Of a DNA stretch of 64,000 nt, positions 1 to 10,929 are shown in pieces; position 1 is the stretch's first letter, and each line of letters opens with the position of its first letter. Source of the stretch: Pyrenochaeta sp. MPI-SDFR-AT-0127 (taxonomy: Eukaryota; Ascomycota; Dothideomycetes; Pleosporales; Cucurbitariaceae); contig JAGTJM010000003.1 of assembly GCA_020747015.1 (NCBI GenBank), forward strand, positions 496,001-560,000. The letters run 5' to 3'. The notes beneath the pieces are model-generated. The model did no database searches, was not told where the DNA came from, and was given only the letters and a program-made list of their open reading frames with translations. A program made the position numbers and the translations under genes.

Positions 1-921
1 GCCAGACTCGAACACAATTATACGGAGTGGAAGCGTCAGAATACTCCTAGGTCAAGCGTTTCGGGTGCACAGCGACGAAATGAGCAACCTCTGGATGGTT
101 TGGAAGATGCTGATACGGCCTTCATTGAGAATACGCAATTAGCGGCTCAGGCATTACAAAGTCAACTCGAAGACAATTTCTCGACGACGTTTGAGGACAC
201 ATCTGAGGACGAGCTTCATACTGCAATGAGGCCTGGTCAAAAATGTCCATCAGCCGTGGAGCATGCCCGGCACCATGATCGACGACCGACAACGGAAGAT
301 TTGGCGTCAGCTAGCTCGACACCTCAAGCAAAATTCAGCGATAGCAACGATGATCATGCTGGAAAGGTACCTTTGGAAGACGCGCTGGGTCTTTCTGTTT
401 CCACTGGCAATGATGCACGGGCAGTTCAATCGTGGTCAAATGATCCAATTATTACAATTGAACCCATGGACTTCACCAAACTCCCAACTGTTGTTTTTCC
501 TCCAGCACCGAAGATATCTGTTACTTGCCCAGATGTCCTACCTTCACAAGTTACAAGGTGCCTCGCAACCGTCAAGTTAGAAAATCCAACACGCTTCAAA
601 GTGAGCAAGAGGGTTTATTCCCCGAAGTTTGATGATCGTGGACACTGGACAGTCAATTGCTCAAAATGGCCAGCCAAGCTTCAACAAGAATTTTGGTCCG
701 CTCTCCACAACCACATAGTTAGTGGCAGACTTGGCTGGGGCACAACGCTACACCAAGAATCTACTTCTTCTCGAAGACTTGGCCAGGTCAAGCTGTACTG
801 CTGGGGCGAAGTCGTAGAGCATATGTGGTTGGTGTTATGGCTCTGCTCCAAGGGGAGGGTATCTGGGTCCAGATCAAACTGGGTTGATGCTGATGGCGAA
901 GCGATTTTGGAGGTACCATAA
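1..921 (+). CDS. 3' part of an unrecognised ascomycete gene (5' end outside the window)
   Basis: The frame is open from base 1 to a TAA at 919-921, giving at least 306 residues; the start lies upstream of the window. The first 150 or so visible residues are polar and acidic, rich in S, T, E and D, and look disordered. The last 110 residues look folded: they carry several tryptophans (a WTVNCSKWP segment, FWSALHNHI, GRLGWG, LYCWGEVVEHMWLVLWLC) and end shortly after NWVDADGEAILEVP. This Trp-rich C-terminal block has the look of a conserved domain, but I do not recognise the family and assign no function. The next gene begins about 380 bases downstream on the same strand. Confidence 0.7.
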   Translation, partial: ARLEHNYTEWKRQNTPRSSVSGAQRRNEQPLDGLEDADTAFIENTQLAAQALQSQLEDNFSTTFEDTSEDELHTAMRPGQKCPSAVEHARHHDRRPTTEDLASASSTPQAKFSDSNDDHAGKVPLEDALGLSVSTGNDARAVQSWSNDPIITIEPMDFTKLPTVVFPPAPKISVTCPDVLPSQVTRCLATVKLENPTRFKVSKRVYSPKFDDRGHWTVNCSKWPAKLQQEFWSALHNHIVSGRLGWGTTLHQESTSSRRLGQVKLYCWGEVVEHMWLVLWLCSKGRVSGSRSNWVDADGEAILEVP

Positions 922-1303
922 GGCGTACAGTAGGACGGCATGGGTATTGTAGTACTATATCTCAAATAGGAATACAAAGTCAAGCTGGAGAAGTCATGAT
1001 TGGGCACCATATATAATGCTACATACTTTCTTACGCCGCGCATTTGAATCAATCGCACACATCAATCTAGCGAATCTGCGGAATCTCAAATCAGCACAGT
1101 GTATGACTGGTTTCTTGCCATTTGGGAATGTTTCATTCCTCCCTGACATGGCTTTGATAAGCGTTGTTGCACTATGAAACGCCGACGCCAAGGGATGCGT
1201 TCGGAGCTGATCGTTCACCCTTCAACTGTGCCTCAACCCCGTGGCAGCGCGCAACGTGTCCCACCGCTGAGAAATGTGATTCTCTAGACACCCTATATGA
1301 AAA
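922..1303. other. intergenic, no gene seen
   Basis: Spacer between the tail of the first gene and the phosphodiesterase gene. A TATATAATG stretch lies near 1010-1018. I see no RNA gene or repeat. Confidence 0.5.
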
Positions 1304-3550
1304 ATGCCTTCACAGCTCCACGACGAATCCCATAGGATCGCAAGCTTTGACGCCAGCGCGGACGAACGAACCCTCTGCGAACGAGCCTCCGATGATGAAG
1401 GCTATGATGGCCGGCCCTCTGGCGAGCTATCTGAAGGCGACCATGATATATTAGAGTCAGAAGACGAGCGAGAAAGGCTTTTGACTCAGAAGGATGGCGT
1501 AACCGGCATATTTGGCCGCAAAGGGTCGGGTGTCAAGATTGGGAAGCTGTCGAAGAAGAACGCGGAAATGAAAGAGCGGAAGAAAGATCGCAATGAAGAG
1601 TCAAGCGCTCTCATGTACGAACTAGAGGAGGGAATTGGAGGGTCAAGCACGAGTCTAAGATCAAGGAGGAGTTCAGAGAGTGATGAGCAGAGGTTACGTA
1701 CGATGCGACTGCAGAGGAAGGTGCGTTGAACCTGCATTTGCGTGAACGAAGCTAAAATAAACTACAGACACGTAGAAAGCAAATATGGCGGCGGACATGC
1801 ATATACATCTCGATCGTCGCCCTGTTTGTTGTCCTCTTGGGCGCTGCATACCGCCTCTCAACTTCCGATCGCAAGACGGCCACGGCGACCATGATATCGA
1901 ATGGAACGGCGCTTTTCGCTCCAACAACAATACTTATATCACTGGATGGTTTCCGCGCCGATTTTCTTTACCGCAATCTCACCCCTACACTCAATCAATT
2001 CATACAAGAAGGTATCTCTCCAAAGTACATGCTTCCCAGTTTTCCGAGTGTTACATTTCCAAATCACTACACAATGGCAACTGGGATGTATCCAGAAGCA
2101 CACGGTGTTGTTGGTAACAGCTTTTGGGATCCAAAACTGGAAAAAGAGTTCTACTACACGGACCCAGAGAGGAGTTTGCAACCGCACTGGTGGGGAGGAG
2201 AACCTCTATGGGTTACGGCAGAGAAGCAAAAAGTCAGGACAGCAGTGCACATGTGGCCTGGCTCAGAAGCGCACATTCTGAACCAAGAGATCGCGTACGT
2301 GGATAAGTACAACGGTTCCGAGGTGCTCAATACAAAAGTCAACCGTATCATGGACCTACTCGACACACCAGGACCGAAGGACATCGGCGCAAAAGCAGAT
2401 ACACCAAGACCACAGCTCATCGCCGCATATGTCCCAAATGTAGACGGTGACGGCCACAGATATGGCCCTAACAGCACTGAGATTCGCCAAACGATCGCAG
2501 ACGCAGACACCATGCTGGGAGATATCCTGAAGGGTCTCCATGAACGCAACCTCACCAATATAGTCAATGTCGTTGTTGTGTCAGACCATGGTATGGCCAC
2601 CACCGATGTTTCGCGTCTCATCCAATTGGAAGACCTTATCGATCCTGCGGAACTTTCCCATATCGATGGCTGGCCCCTTTACGGCTTAAGGCCTAAAAAC
2701 CCATCTGACCTACATCGCCTGTACGATCAGCTCAAAGGCAAAGCAAAAGACAACCCCAACATTGAAGTCTACCTACGTGATGAGGACATGCCAAAGCGCT
2801 ACCATTTTAGCAAAAACGAGAGGATAGCACCACTCTGGATTGTACCGAAAGCAGGCTGGGCAATTGTCACTAAAGATGAGTTTGACGTGGAGCAGGGAAA
2901 GAAGAAGGGAGATGCGTATCATCCGCGAGGACTGCATGGGTATGACCATGAGCATCCGCTTATGCGGGCCATCTTCATCGCTAGGGGACCTGCTTTTCCA
3001 CATCACCCAGGTAGTAGAATGGAACCTTTCCGTAAGTTACGCCCATTCTTGATTTGGGAGGAGACACCTAACATGAGACGCAGAAAACATTGAGCTCTAC
3101 AATATAGTATGTGACTCTATCGGCCTCATTCCCGCACCCAACAACGGAACCCTTCGCCTCCCCCTAAAACCCGTTGGCCATCACAACGACCCCGAGACGC
3201 CACCCGACGAGACACCAGAAGACCCTACACCCCTCAACAACCCCCCTTCGGTGTCTTCCACCGCTCTACCATCTCTAGCTACCATGTCACCATCACTTGA
3301 CTCGCTCTCCAGCATCGTAGCATCAGCGTCAGGCTTGGAAGACACCTCCCCTTCCATTGACGAAACTGTGTCACGACCAACACCGCCTAGTGTGGTCTCA
3401 GACGTGCCACCAGCGGAGACGAGCAAAGCGAAGGAAAGCTGGTGGGAGTGGCTAACGCACAAGGCCGATGAAGTGGAAGATTGGGTCGAGGGATTTGTGC
3501 ATGACCACGTCCCTGGGAAGGGTGATAAAGATGAGAAGAAAGACTCGTGA
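1304..3550 (+). CDS. npp1: Type I phosphodiesterase / nucleotide pyrophosphatase (yeast Npp1/Npp2 type)
   Basis: Three exons: 1304-1720, 1768-3031 and 3084-3550 (introns of 47 and 52 nt), 715 residues. The first 140 residues are acidic and charged and would face the cytosol. A single membrane anchor follows directly (CIYISIVALFVVLLGAAY), so this is a type II membrane protein with its catalytic domain outside or in the lumen. The alkaline-phosphatase-fold domain starts at ISLDGFRADF. Thr235 in PSVTFPNHYT is the expected nucleophile, and VVSDHGM and HGYDHEHPLM supply metal-binding Asp and His residues. Family members hydrolyse extracellular nucleoside triphosphates and other phosphodiesters; in yeast they serve phosphate scavenging. 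The C-terminal 110 residues are Pro/Ser/Thr-rich and not part of the fold. The splice sites restore one frame, and NIELYNIVCDSIGL after intron 2 is typical of the family. Confidence 0.93.
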
Positions 3551-3848
3551 TTTCGACGCACGTGAAGCAGTTTTTAGATACAGCATGTGTGGCGTTTTCA
3601 ACTTTTTCTTAGTGATTACATCAGATCAGGCTTGCGATAATGATACCCCAGTATTCAAGGACTTGTCTCCTTGAGTCAACCTCACATCAATATTGTTCGG
3701 CATGACTTGCTTTTGATACTATTACTATTGCTACGCTTCACGCGTCCTTATAAGAATAAGGGGTATTGATCAGACATCAGTGTATAACATGACTACGTGC
3801 AAAAGTCAAAAAATTCTGCATATATACATGCGCTTTTCACCAAAGCGC

Positions 3849-6131
3849 TTAAGCAAGCTCATCTTCACTCTGTGCGTCGCCAACCCACGCCCTCTTCATC
3901 GGTACAGTATGAAAGCTTCTTCGCTTTGGCAATGTCTTCGACCCTGGTGATGATTTCCTTGTCCAAGATTGCTTGACTTGCTTTAAGAAAGTCTTTCTGT
4001 CAAGCTTCGACGTCGACTTGGAGCTCGATGAGTGAATGCCAGAATGATGCGGCACGGTCCTCGGCGTCTGGAGGGCTGCGGTACTGAACGCAAATGCTGC
4101 TGGTGGGGACTTGCTGAGCTCGCGTTTGATGTACGGGGTAATTAACGCTTGAACCTCATTGTCACCCTCGAGGTCGTCGCAGCCACACTGCTGTTGAAGG
4201 GATTTGTCGAGAGTGTCCAGCGGATTGTGGTGGTGAAGAGCGAGATTTCTTGCCGTCACGAATGATTCTTGACAGACAGTACAAACAAAGCTGTTCTTGG
4301 CTTTGATTGTGGAGCTGACGGCGGCGACCTCGAGTTCGGAATCGAGACCTTCTGCATCTTCGTTCTCAGAGTCTGGCACTGTTCTAGAGGTATGGGGTTT
4401 AGTCCTTCTCTTAAGCCTGTTCGTTGGTGAGGAGAGCAGAGGCTCAATCTTCACATTGACATCTATTGAGCCTCTAGTAGACAGATCTTCCAGCAAGCCT
4501 TGCTGAAGCGTACCCTCGTCGACGAACTCAGTCATCTCAATGGATGGCAAGACAATATCCTCTGAACTAGTACGGAGTGATTGTTCATCACTTCCGATCG
4601 GAAGTGGCTCCTCGTCGGTCTCAGCGCCGGCCAAGGACAATAAGTCGATTTCGTCATCATCAAAATGAGAGCTTGAGGGAAGAACCTCGTTTGTATGTTG
4701 CTGTTGTGAATGGTTGGATCCTCTCTGATTGTCGCCGTGCTCCAAAGAACTTGGAGTGGGAAAGTGATGTAGTTGAGACGAAGAGCGTGGCTCGCTGCGA
4801 TTCTGACCGTGGACCTTCTTTGGTTTCGTTTGAGACACATTATTTGGAGGATTTGGGCTCGTCGTCGTTGTATTGGCCAGGTGAAGTCTTTTGCCCTTCA
4901 GATGACTATTCCATCGCCTTTGGAAAACTCGCAGTGGCCAATCTGACCACTTTTCTTGACTCTTTTGAATATCCAACCAGGTAAGCTGATCTAGCTGTTT
5001 TCTCTTGCTTATGTATATGTCGTCCTCTTTCGTGAAATGAAATCTCCTCCGTGAATGTACAAGATTCCTTTGAACCTCCACGCGAGGACTTGCCTTTCGT
5101 TGGGGACGAGATGCTGAATGTCTACAACTTCTTCGTTTCGACTGAGTAGGGGTTGTTTCTGCGAAGCCTGGTGACTGAGACAACTCTGCGGCGATGTTTA
5201 TCTCTGTCTTGTCTGATTCCTGCTGGAAGACAATATTACCAATACCTCCAGTTGATGTATTCTCTGGAGCGAGGTTGTCGGTTGCAGCTGCTGTAGGATG
5301 AGACTGGCCCGCTTGAGGTTTGCGCGATTCGCTGGAAAGCGGTGGAAAGAACCACTTTGGATCTGTTGCAGGCACAATTTTGTCCCCAGCTGATGCAGGG
5401 GTTGTAGACATAGGCTGAGCGGTGGCAAAAGGTAGTTGTACATTCGGTGTGTGCGGCAATATAGTTGAAAATAGAGGCGCTACCGCCTGTTGGACAGCGC
5501 GATTGATAGTTTGGGCAAGTGTGGTATAGAAGGCAGTTTGCGCCTGTTGTCCTGCTGGTGTTTGTGGAAACTGAACGAGCTGCAGTAGGTTTGCTGCGGG
5601 ATTGGATGTGTTCGAAAGCTGTTGCGGACCAGCCTGTATCGGTGACGGCGCGAATGTGTGGGCGTCTCGTGTCTCTAGCTGATTGCTGTCGTCCAACTGC
5701 GAATGCATGTCCTGCGCTCCTGGCGTCGCTTGCTGTCCTTGCTCGGTGTCTTCAAATCGTCTCTTGTTTGCTTTAGGCCGCTGCGTGGGCGCCAATTCGT
5801 CTTCCGAGTCGCCATTCTCGCCCTCATCCCCAGAATCGTCCTCCGGCTCGTGTGCTGCAGCCATGCCGAGATGGTCCAGCAGAAACGTCTCCTTGCGATT
5901 GACCTGGCGGACCAACCGCCGCAGATGCCCTCTGTCAACAACCACTTTGTTTTGGCGCATGTCGATCTCGTCGCTCATTGACTCATGCATGCTCTCGTAC
6001 TTTGCGAATATCGATTCCAGTCGGCCCTTGAACTTCTGCTGCTGTTTCTGCTTTGCATGGATGTAGTCGAGATTCTCCTCGTCCACCTCGACGGATTGCA
6101 GGATGCGCAGTCGCTTTGCCGGCGGCTCCAT
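3849..6131 (-). CDS. scm3: Centromere histone chaperone Scm3 (HJURP family) with Myb-like and C2H2-like regions
   Basis: Single-exon gene of 760 residues. I chose the ATG at 6131 because the protein then starts MEPPAKRLRILQ, the usual fungal Scm3 start; an open extension upstream adds only 15 unconvincing residues. Residues about 15-90 are the Scm3 domain that binds CENP-A/Cse4-H4 (IHAKQKQQQKFKGRLESIF, then SMSDEIDMRQNKVVVDRGHLRRL). A long Gln/Ser/Pro-rich linker follows. A Myb/SANT-like block lies at about 365-415 (FTKEDDIYI..WLDIQ..WSDWPLRVFQRRWNSHLKGK). A C2H2-like finger lies near 614-640 (FVCTVCQESF..NLALHHH). Extra DNA-binding modules on Scm3 are known from filamentous fungi; yeast Scm3 is far shorter. 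The expected role is deposition of CENP-A nucleosomes at centromeres. It is divergent from atg6, 309 bases away. Confidence 0.9.
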   Translation of the reverse strand: MEPPAKRLRILQSVEVDEENLDYIHAKQKQQQKFKGRLESIFAKYESMHESMSDEIDMRQNKVVVDRGHLRRLVRQVNRKETFLLDHLGMAAAHEPEDDSGDEGENGDSEDELAPTQRPKANKRRFEDTEQGQQATPGAQDMHSQLDDSNQLETRDAHTFAPSPIQAGPQQLSNTSNPAANLLQLVQFPQTPAGQQAQTAFYTTLAQTINRAVQQAVAPLFSTILPHTPNVQLPFATAQPMSTTPASAGDKIVPATDPKWFFPPLSSESRKPQAGQSHPTAAATDNLAPENTSTGGIGNIVFQQESDKTEINIAAELSQSPGFAETTPTQSKRRSCRHSASRPQRKASPRVEVQRNLVHSRRRFHFTKEDDIYISKRKQLDQLTWLDIQKSQEKWSDWPLRVFQRRWNSHLKGKRLHLANTTTTSPNPPNNVSQTKPKKVHGQNRSEPRSSSQLHHFPTPSSLEHGDNQRGSNHSQQQHTNEVLPSSSHFDDDEIDLLSLAGAETDEEPLPIGSDEQSLRTSSEDIVLPSIEMTEFVDEGTLQQGLLEDLSTRGSIDVNVKIEPLLSSPTNRLKRRTKPHTSRTVPDSENEDAEGLDSELEVAAVSSTIKAKNSFVCTVCQESFVTARNLALHHHNPLDTLDKSLQQQCGCDDLEGDNEVQALITPYIKRELSKSPPAAFAFSTAALQTPRTVPHHSGIHSSSSKSTSKLDRKTFLKQVKQSWTRKSSPGSKTLPKRRSFHTVPMKRAWVGDAQSEDELA

Positions 6132-6440
6132 TGCAGATGTGAGTAGGCAGCGAGCGGATGCCCGTGGGCAGAACAACGTAGTTGGGGAGATGTCTCGGGC
6201 GATGGCCGGCGGGCGCTGGCGGGGAGTGTTTGCGACTGCAAAAGCACGAGCGGGACGCGATGGCTGGGACGCGAGTAGTCGCGCCTGTCCCCTCGTCTAG
6301 CGCCGCCACGCGACGGGAGTGCGTGCACACCTGCAGATGATCATCAACGGTGATTCACCGCGTTCACTCGTCTCTCTTACAAGGCAGCCTGACGCTGTTG
6401 GACCGCCTCGGAAGCATGGGCAACCATCATCACTAACAAC
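6132..6440. promoter_or_regulatory. Divergent promoter between scm3 (-) and atg6 (+)
   Basis: 309 bases separate the two start codons, so both promoters must lie here or inside the genes. ACGCGA occurs at 6255-6260, 6269-6274 and 6308-6313, with a further TCGCGC near 6279. These resemble the CGCG core of MBF/E2F-type G1/S sites (consensus ACGCGT), which would suit a cell-cycle-regulated centromere factor. That regulatory reading is inference. I see no clear TATA box. Confidence 0.4.
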
Positions 6441-8089
6441 ATGGCCAACGACCGGAAATCCCAGGGGCTATCCTGCCAGAAGTGCCGGACTCCCATCGAC
6501 ATCGATGCCTCGATAGATCAGCTCAACCCGGCAGCATTCAAGCTCCTCACAGGTGTGTTCCCAGGACCTTCTTCACTGCCCAAGAAAGGCAACCAAGCTG
6601 AACAATACCGTCTCCAGACTCGACCGTGCCTGGCCAGCAGCTAGCCTCAAAGAATTCTCCAAACCGTCAGTCCCGCCCGACCTACCCCTCCTCACGCCGC
6701 GAAACCTACGAAGAAGCTACCCAGCAAGCACGGAATCCAACTTTCAAGCGCAATGTACCGTCCTCGAGATTTCAGCATGGCACCCAGAATCCTGCCATGT
6801 CCTTCGTCAACGTCCACTTGTCAGAGTCAATGCTGGACCCGCCTTCCCCCTCGCCTGCTCCAGTGCGCATCATAGATAGGCCGGCACAGGCAGACGAGAC
6901 ACAATCAACTGGGAACGAGCCTACAAGACGAGCCAGTGTCGCAGGGGGCTCGGGCACTGCTGGCGGAGCAAGCATGGCAGACGGCCTGGAAACCACGAAC
7001 CGCATGTTCGAGATTCTGTCCGCACGCTCAGATATCGACCACCCTATCTGTGTCGAGTGCACTGAGCTCCTCGTAGAAGGCCTGTCAAAGCGACTCGGTG
7101 TAGCGACACGAGAACGGGACGCGTACGTAGACTATCTCCGCCGCGCCAACACCGACGTCCCGAGCACTGAAGAAGTGAAAGCTGCCGAAGCCGCGCTCAA
7201 AGCAGCGCAGAAAGCCGAAGCAACCGCTATATCGAATCTAGAGAAACTCGAACAAGAGAAAGCGGAACTGGATGCCCAGCTTGCCGCTCTGGAGGCCGAG
7301 GCCCGGCAACTGGACCACGAAGAGAATGATTTTTGGAAGACCCGGAATGCCTTCAATTCTACCTTGACCAAGTTTCAGAACGAGCGGGATGCCCTAATGA
7401 CACGACACGCGCATGATGCGCAGATACTGAATCAGCTACAAAGAAGAAGTGTGTACAATGACACCTTCACCATCGCGCACGATAATCACTTCGCCACTAT
7501 CAATGGTCTGCGCCTCGGCCGCCTTCCCTCGCCTTATGTCGACTGGCCTGAGATTAACGCCGCATGGGGCCAGGCCTGTCTGCTACTCGCTACTCTTGCA
7601 GAACGATTGGGGTGCAAATTCCAAGGCTACGAACTCTGCCCTATGGGCTCTACATCTACAATCACAAGATTGGAAGTTAAAGGTGGGAGTTCGGTACCTG
7701 ATACACAACAATCATCTTCCACTTCGCCCACAGTATCACGGCATCGCCTGGAACTCTACTCGTCGGGCGACTTCCCAATCAACTTTGGCTTCCTACATCG
7801 CAAGTTCGATACAGCAATGGTCGCCTTCCTTGAATGTTTACGGCAGTTGGCCGAATTCGTCGAAAATTCAGATGTCCGAGGAATAGGCCCCGGCGTGGGC
7901 GGCGCTGAAACCTGGGTCAAGTTGCCCTACGAAATTCGCAAAGACAGGATTCACGATCACAGCATCAAGTTAGCACTAAACAAGGAAGAAAGCTGGACAA
8001 AAGCATGCAAGTATACACTAACATGTTGCAAGTACTTGCTTGCGCATGCGAACAATATTGAGAGGATGGAGGCGCGGCGGGCACGGTAG
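6441..8089 (+). CDS. atg6: Autophagy/vacuolar sorting protein Atg6 (Vps30, Beclin 1 family)
   Basis: Two exons, 6441-6552 and 6618-8089 (65-nt intron), 527 residues. The N-terminus has the conserved CQKC pair (GLSCQKCRTPIDID). The splice rebuilds the family motif FKLLTDST across the junction, which decides the intron. A disordered Ser/Pro/Arg-rich region follows, then the conserved block PICVECTELLVEGLSKRL near residue 200. A Glu/Ala-rich coiled coil runs to about 300. The C-terminal BARA/ECD membrane-binding domain includes NDTFTIAHDNHFATINGLRLGRLP, VDWPEINAAWGQACLLL and GDFPINFGFLHRKFD. Atg6 is the regulatory subunit of the class III phosphatidylinositol 3-kinase complexes (with Vps34 and Vps15) that drive autophagosome formation and vacuolar protein sorting. 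It ends just after an Arg-rich tail. Confidence 0.96.
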
Positions 8090-8306
8090 AATGACACCCA
8101 TGAGCGGGAATTGGAGTGCATGAAGTCCTGTTAGAGAAGATACCCATTGACGATTTGTTCCACTCATTTATTGTATTATTATGACACGGCGTTACATGAG
8201 CGCCCGACAATGACCTGTTAGACATGATGATCTGTACTTAGAGAAGCTCTGTTCACGCACTGTAGTTGGTCAACACCTCGAATATACAGTTGATCCTTCC
8301 TGCTCC

Positions 8307-8840
8307 ATGTCTTGTCGCACTAGACATACGCAAGGCCGTGTAGATCATCGTTACCTCAACCTAGATTTGATCTCGTCGAATACCTTCCTAATGAGTTGCT
8401 CTCTCCCTGTCCGCATCACAGGGCATCCAGCGCGGAATTGTACCTCACCAAGCCTTCCTCCAGCCCCTCCTTTCTCGTGTTATCCCGCAATCGTCCGGAA
8501 CAAGCGGACTACATTTACACCACATAATTTACAAGAACGATGAGAAGCTTCTTGCGTTGTTCAATTGGGTGGCCCACAGTTGCGACCGTCAAACTATAGC
8601 GTGTTGGGGGATGGTGATGAAGATCGTGAATTCTGTTCGAATCTAGAGGATGTGAAAGAATTCCAAGCGGATATGCACCTCGCCATAGCAGCTGAGTTCA
8701 GAACTCTACTCGGAACTTTCGAGAGCGGTAGCGGTGTGCCAGACCTCTCATTAGTGAAACGTGTCGATAACTTTCCTGAGGTGCATCCTGTAGAGCACAG
8801 CATAGCATTTGGTTCCCTGAGTCACTGTGTGATCTTGTGA
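8307..8840 (+). pseudogene. Possible remnant of a small protein gene
   Basis: Two adjacent stretches read like protein but lie in different frames. One reads NDEKLLALFNWVAHSCD from 8536. The other runs from about 8565 to a TGA at 8838-8840, with SVLGDGDEDREFCSNLEDV and MHLAIAAEFRTLLGTFESG. In a third frame near 8360-8400 a segment resembles an F-box/2EXR start (FDLVEYLPNELL). No plausible intron (the gap would be about 31 nt) joins them. I read this as a decayed gene, but it may equally be chance. No function is assigned. Confidence 0.2.
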
Positions 8841-10743
8841 TGCTCTTTCGGCCCTACGGTGACCAGTGCGTGGCGATGCCGCATCCGCTTCAGCTGTGCA
8901 GGAAGACTGCGGTCATAGTTAGTGCACAAAACTCACGATCCTTGGCGGGTGAGGCGAAAAGGAGAAGGTCACGATGTTCGTCGCTAGCGCTGAGAAGACG
9001 TGTCAGATGTACAGCCTCGTGACCACTGTCGGCGGACCAAGACCGGCGCGCCACAAGGACGTTGCTGGAAAAGGCGAGCAGAACCGCAGCGGCAAGAGAG
9101 GGCGAAGTCCGAAGCCCTAGTGGAAACGGCATGTCTTTCCCGTTGGCTGGCGTTCGGGATTGACACTTGGGGTCCTGGAGAACCTCCCATCAGCCAGGGT
9201 CCAAGGTCGTTTGCGGGGTAGCGTATATCCTTAGCTCACGGAAACTGGGGAATGAAAATTTAATTTGCTCGGGAGAAGAGCGATTGGACAAGGTTGGGAG
9301 GCACAGTTGTGAAGAATGAGTGGAGGTGTCGTGCTTGTTGTCGGGATCAGCCGTCGATCTTGATGACTTCCCTGGTCGCATTGTGACAATTGCCCTACCT
9401 GAAGTCAGCATCTCACAAGCGAATGCTCCGTATAACAGCCGCATTTCTTGATCGCCTTGCAATGTGCTCGGATCAACTCCTGGGCTAAAGTAGCTCCCGC
9501 AATGACCACGATGCTTGTTTGTGGAGAAACGAGGTCCAGAGCGGGGAAGTTTCGAAAACGTAACAGATTTCCAAAAATGCCATTCCGAGGACGACGATGC
9601 AAAGACTAAGATCGGTCTTATGCAAAGGACACGAATTGTGTGTCAGCAGGAGGATTGCGAAGCATTGTGAAAATTCTGCAACGAGATCCACTTGTCCAGC
9701 ATTGAACATTACTTTGTGAAGTAGCAATACTGGTACCTTGGTCGGCGATGACACAGAGGGAAATTGCAGGCTGCTGATGTACTCGCTACGTGTGTATACG
9801 GCATAAAGTAGAGTGCTCTATCATTTCGCCGTGGAATGGATAGACGTGCACCTCACGAAACCAGAGGGTGATTTGATCATTTGAGAGCCTTCTGGTATTT
9901 ACCATAGTACGAACTGGAATGATTGCCGGGGCTGTTGGTGCTGTAACAGATCGGATGCGTCCCCGTCAGCCAGAGAATGACGACAATTGACGAAATCGAA
10001 GGTGTGAAAGATGATGTCGATGGCGACACTCAGAGAGTTGCAGCCCTCAGGAGATGCGGAGAAGCAGATATTGCCCAGAGCAGCGGGTATAGTGATGCAC
10101 GCTGTGTAACGGGGAGGTTGCAGACGGGGTGCGGCAAGCCACGACTTTGCACAGGCTGTATCGAGCATCGTGAGATGAGGTGTGAAGCTTCAAATCAAGC
10201 GGAGCCAACGGCAAGCGGCATGCTTCGGCAGGGGAGGTCGCAAGCGCACCAACACGGACGACGGAAAGAGCAAAGCCGCCCCAAGGTGGAAGCGCTGGCC
10301 AGGCACGAGGATGGTGAAAGATGGTCGAGAGGTCTCGTCAGAGGATTCAAGGGGGTAATAGAAACAGGTGTTTGACACATCGATTCGATATTTCTGGTCA
10401 GCAGGGCAGGCAAAGACCCAGCCACGTGATGGCAAATGCTAAAGCCGAAATGCCAAGTCATACGTGACGTAAAATATGGAAAGTGCAACCAGGCCCTTCG
10501 ACGCCTCTCCGTCGCCCAAGAGCACGAGTCGTACTATTTGCGTGCGAATCAATTGGTTCATTCGTGTCATTCATTGCTACGGAATGATGCCCTTAGTTCG
10601 TCTCCACTCTGCGCCCAGCTCCCGACTCGCTGGCGCGCTGCATGAAGCTGGGGAATGGTCTTGACTCTTGACTAACAACGTACCACGGTGCTCTTTGTCC
10701 GAATAAAACTCTGCACTTCCAAGGCCAGGCAAAACATGGCAAC

Positions 10744-10749
10744 TATAAG
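10744..10749 (+). promoter_or_regulatory. TATA-like element of the F-box gene
   Basis: TATAAG about 185 bases before the ATG at 10930, followed by a C-rich, T/C-biased leader. The call is by sequence and position only. Confidence 0.35.
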
Positions 10750-10929
10750 AGACGTCTTGTCGCCTTCAATTGAAGGCTTGGTCATATGACTAACATACAT
10801 CATCCTCACTCACCTACATCCGCAGCACCACCACCTCGCCACCGCGCGCATTGAAGTAGTCAGCCACGGCCTACTTCCTGCTCTGCTTCATATCGACATC
10901 GAGTCACCCTACTGTCGTCGACACATTCA

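Larger units (their letters stand above)
8090..10929. other. Gene-poor interval of 2.8 kb
   Basis: Apart from the doubtful remnant at 8.3-8.84 kb I find no convincing gene. The open frames here are short, in conflicting frames, and show no recognisable motif. A likely TATA element for the downstream F-box gene is at 10744-10749. Confidence 0.5.
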
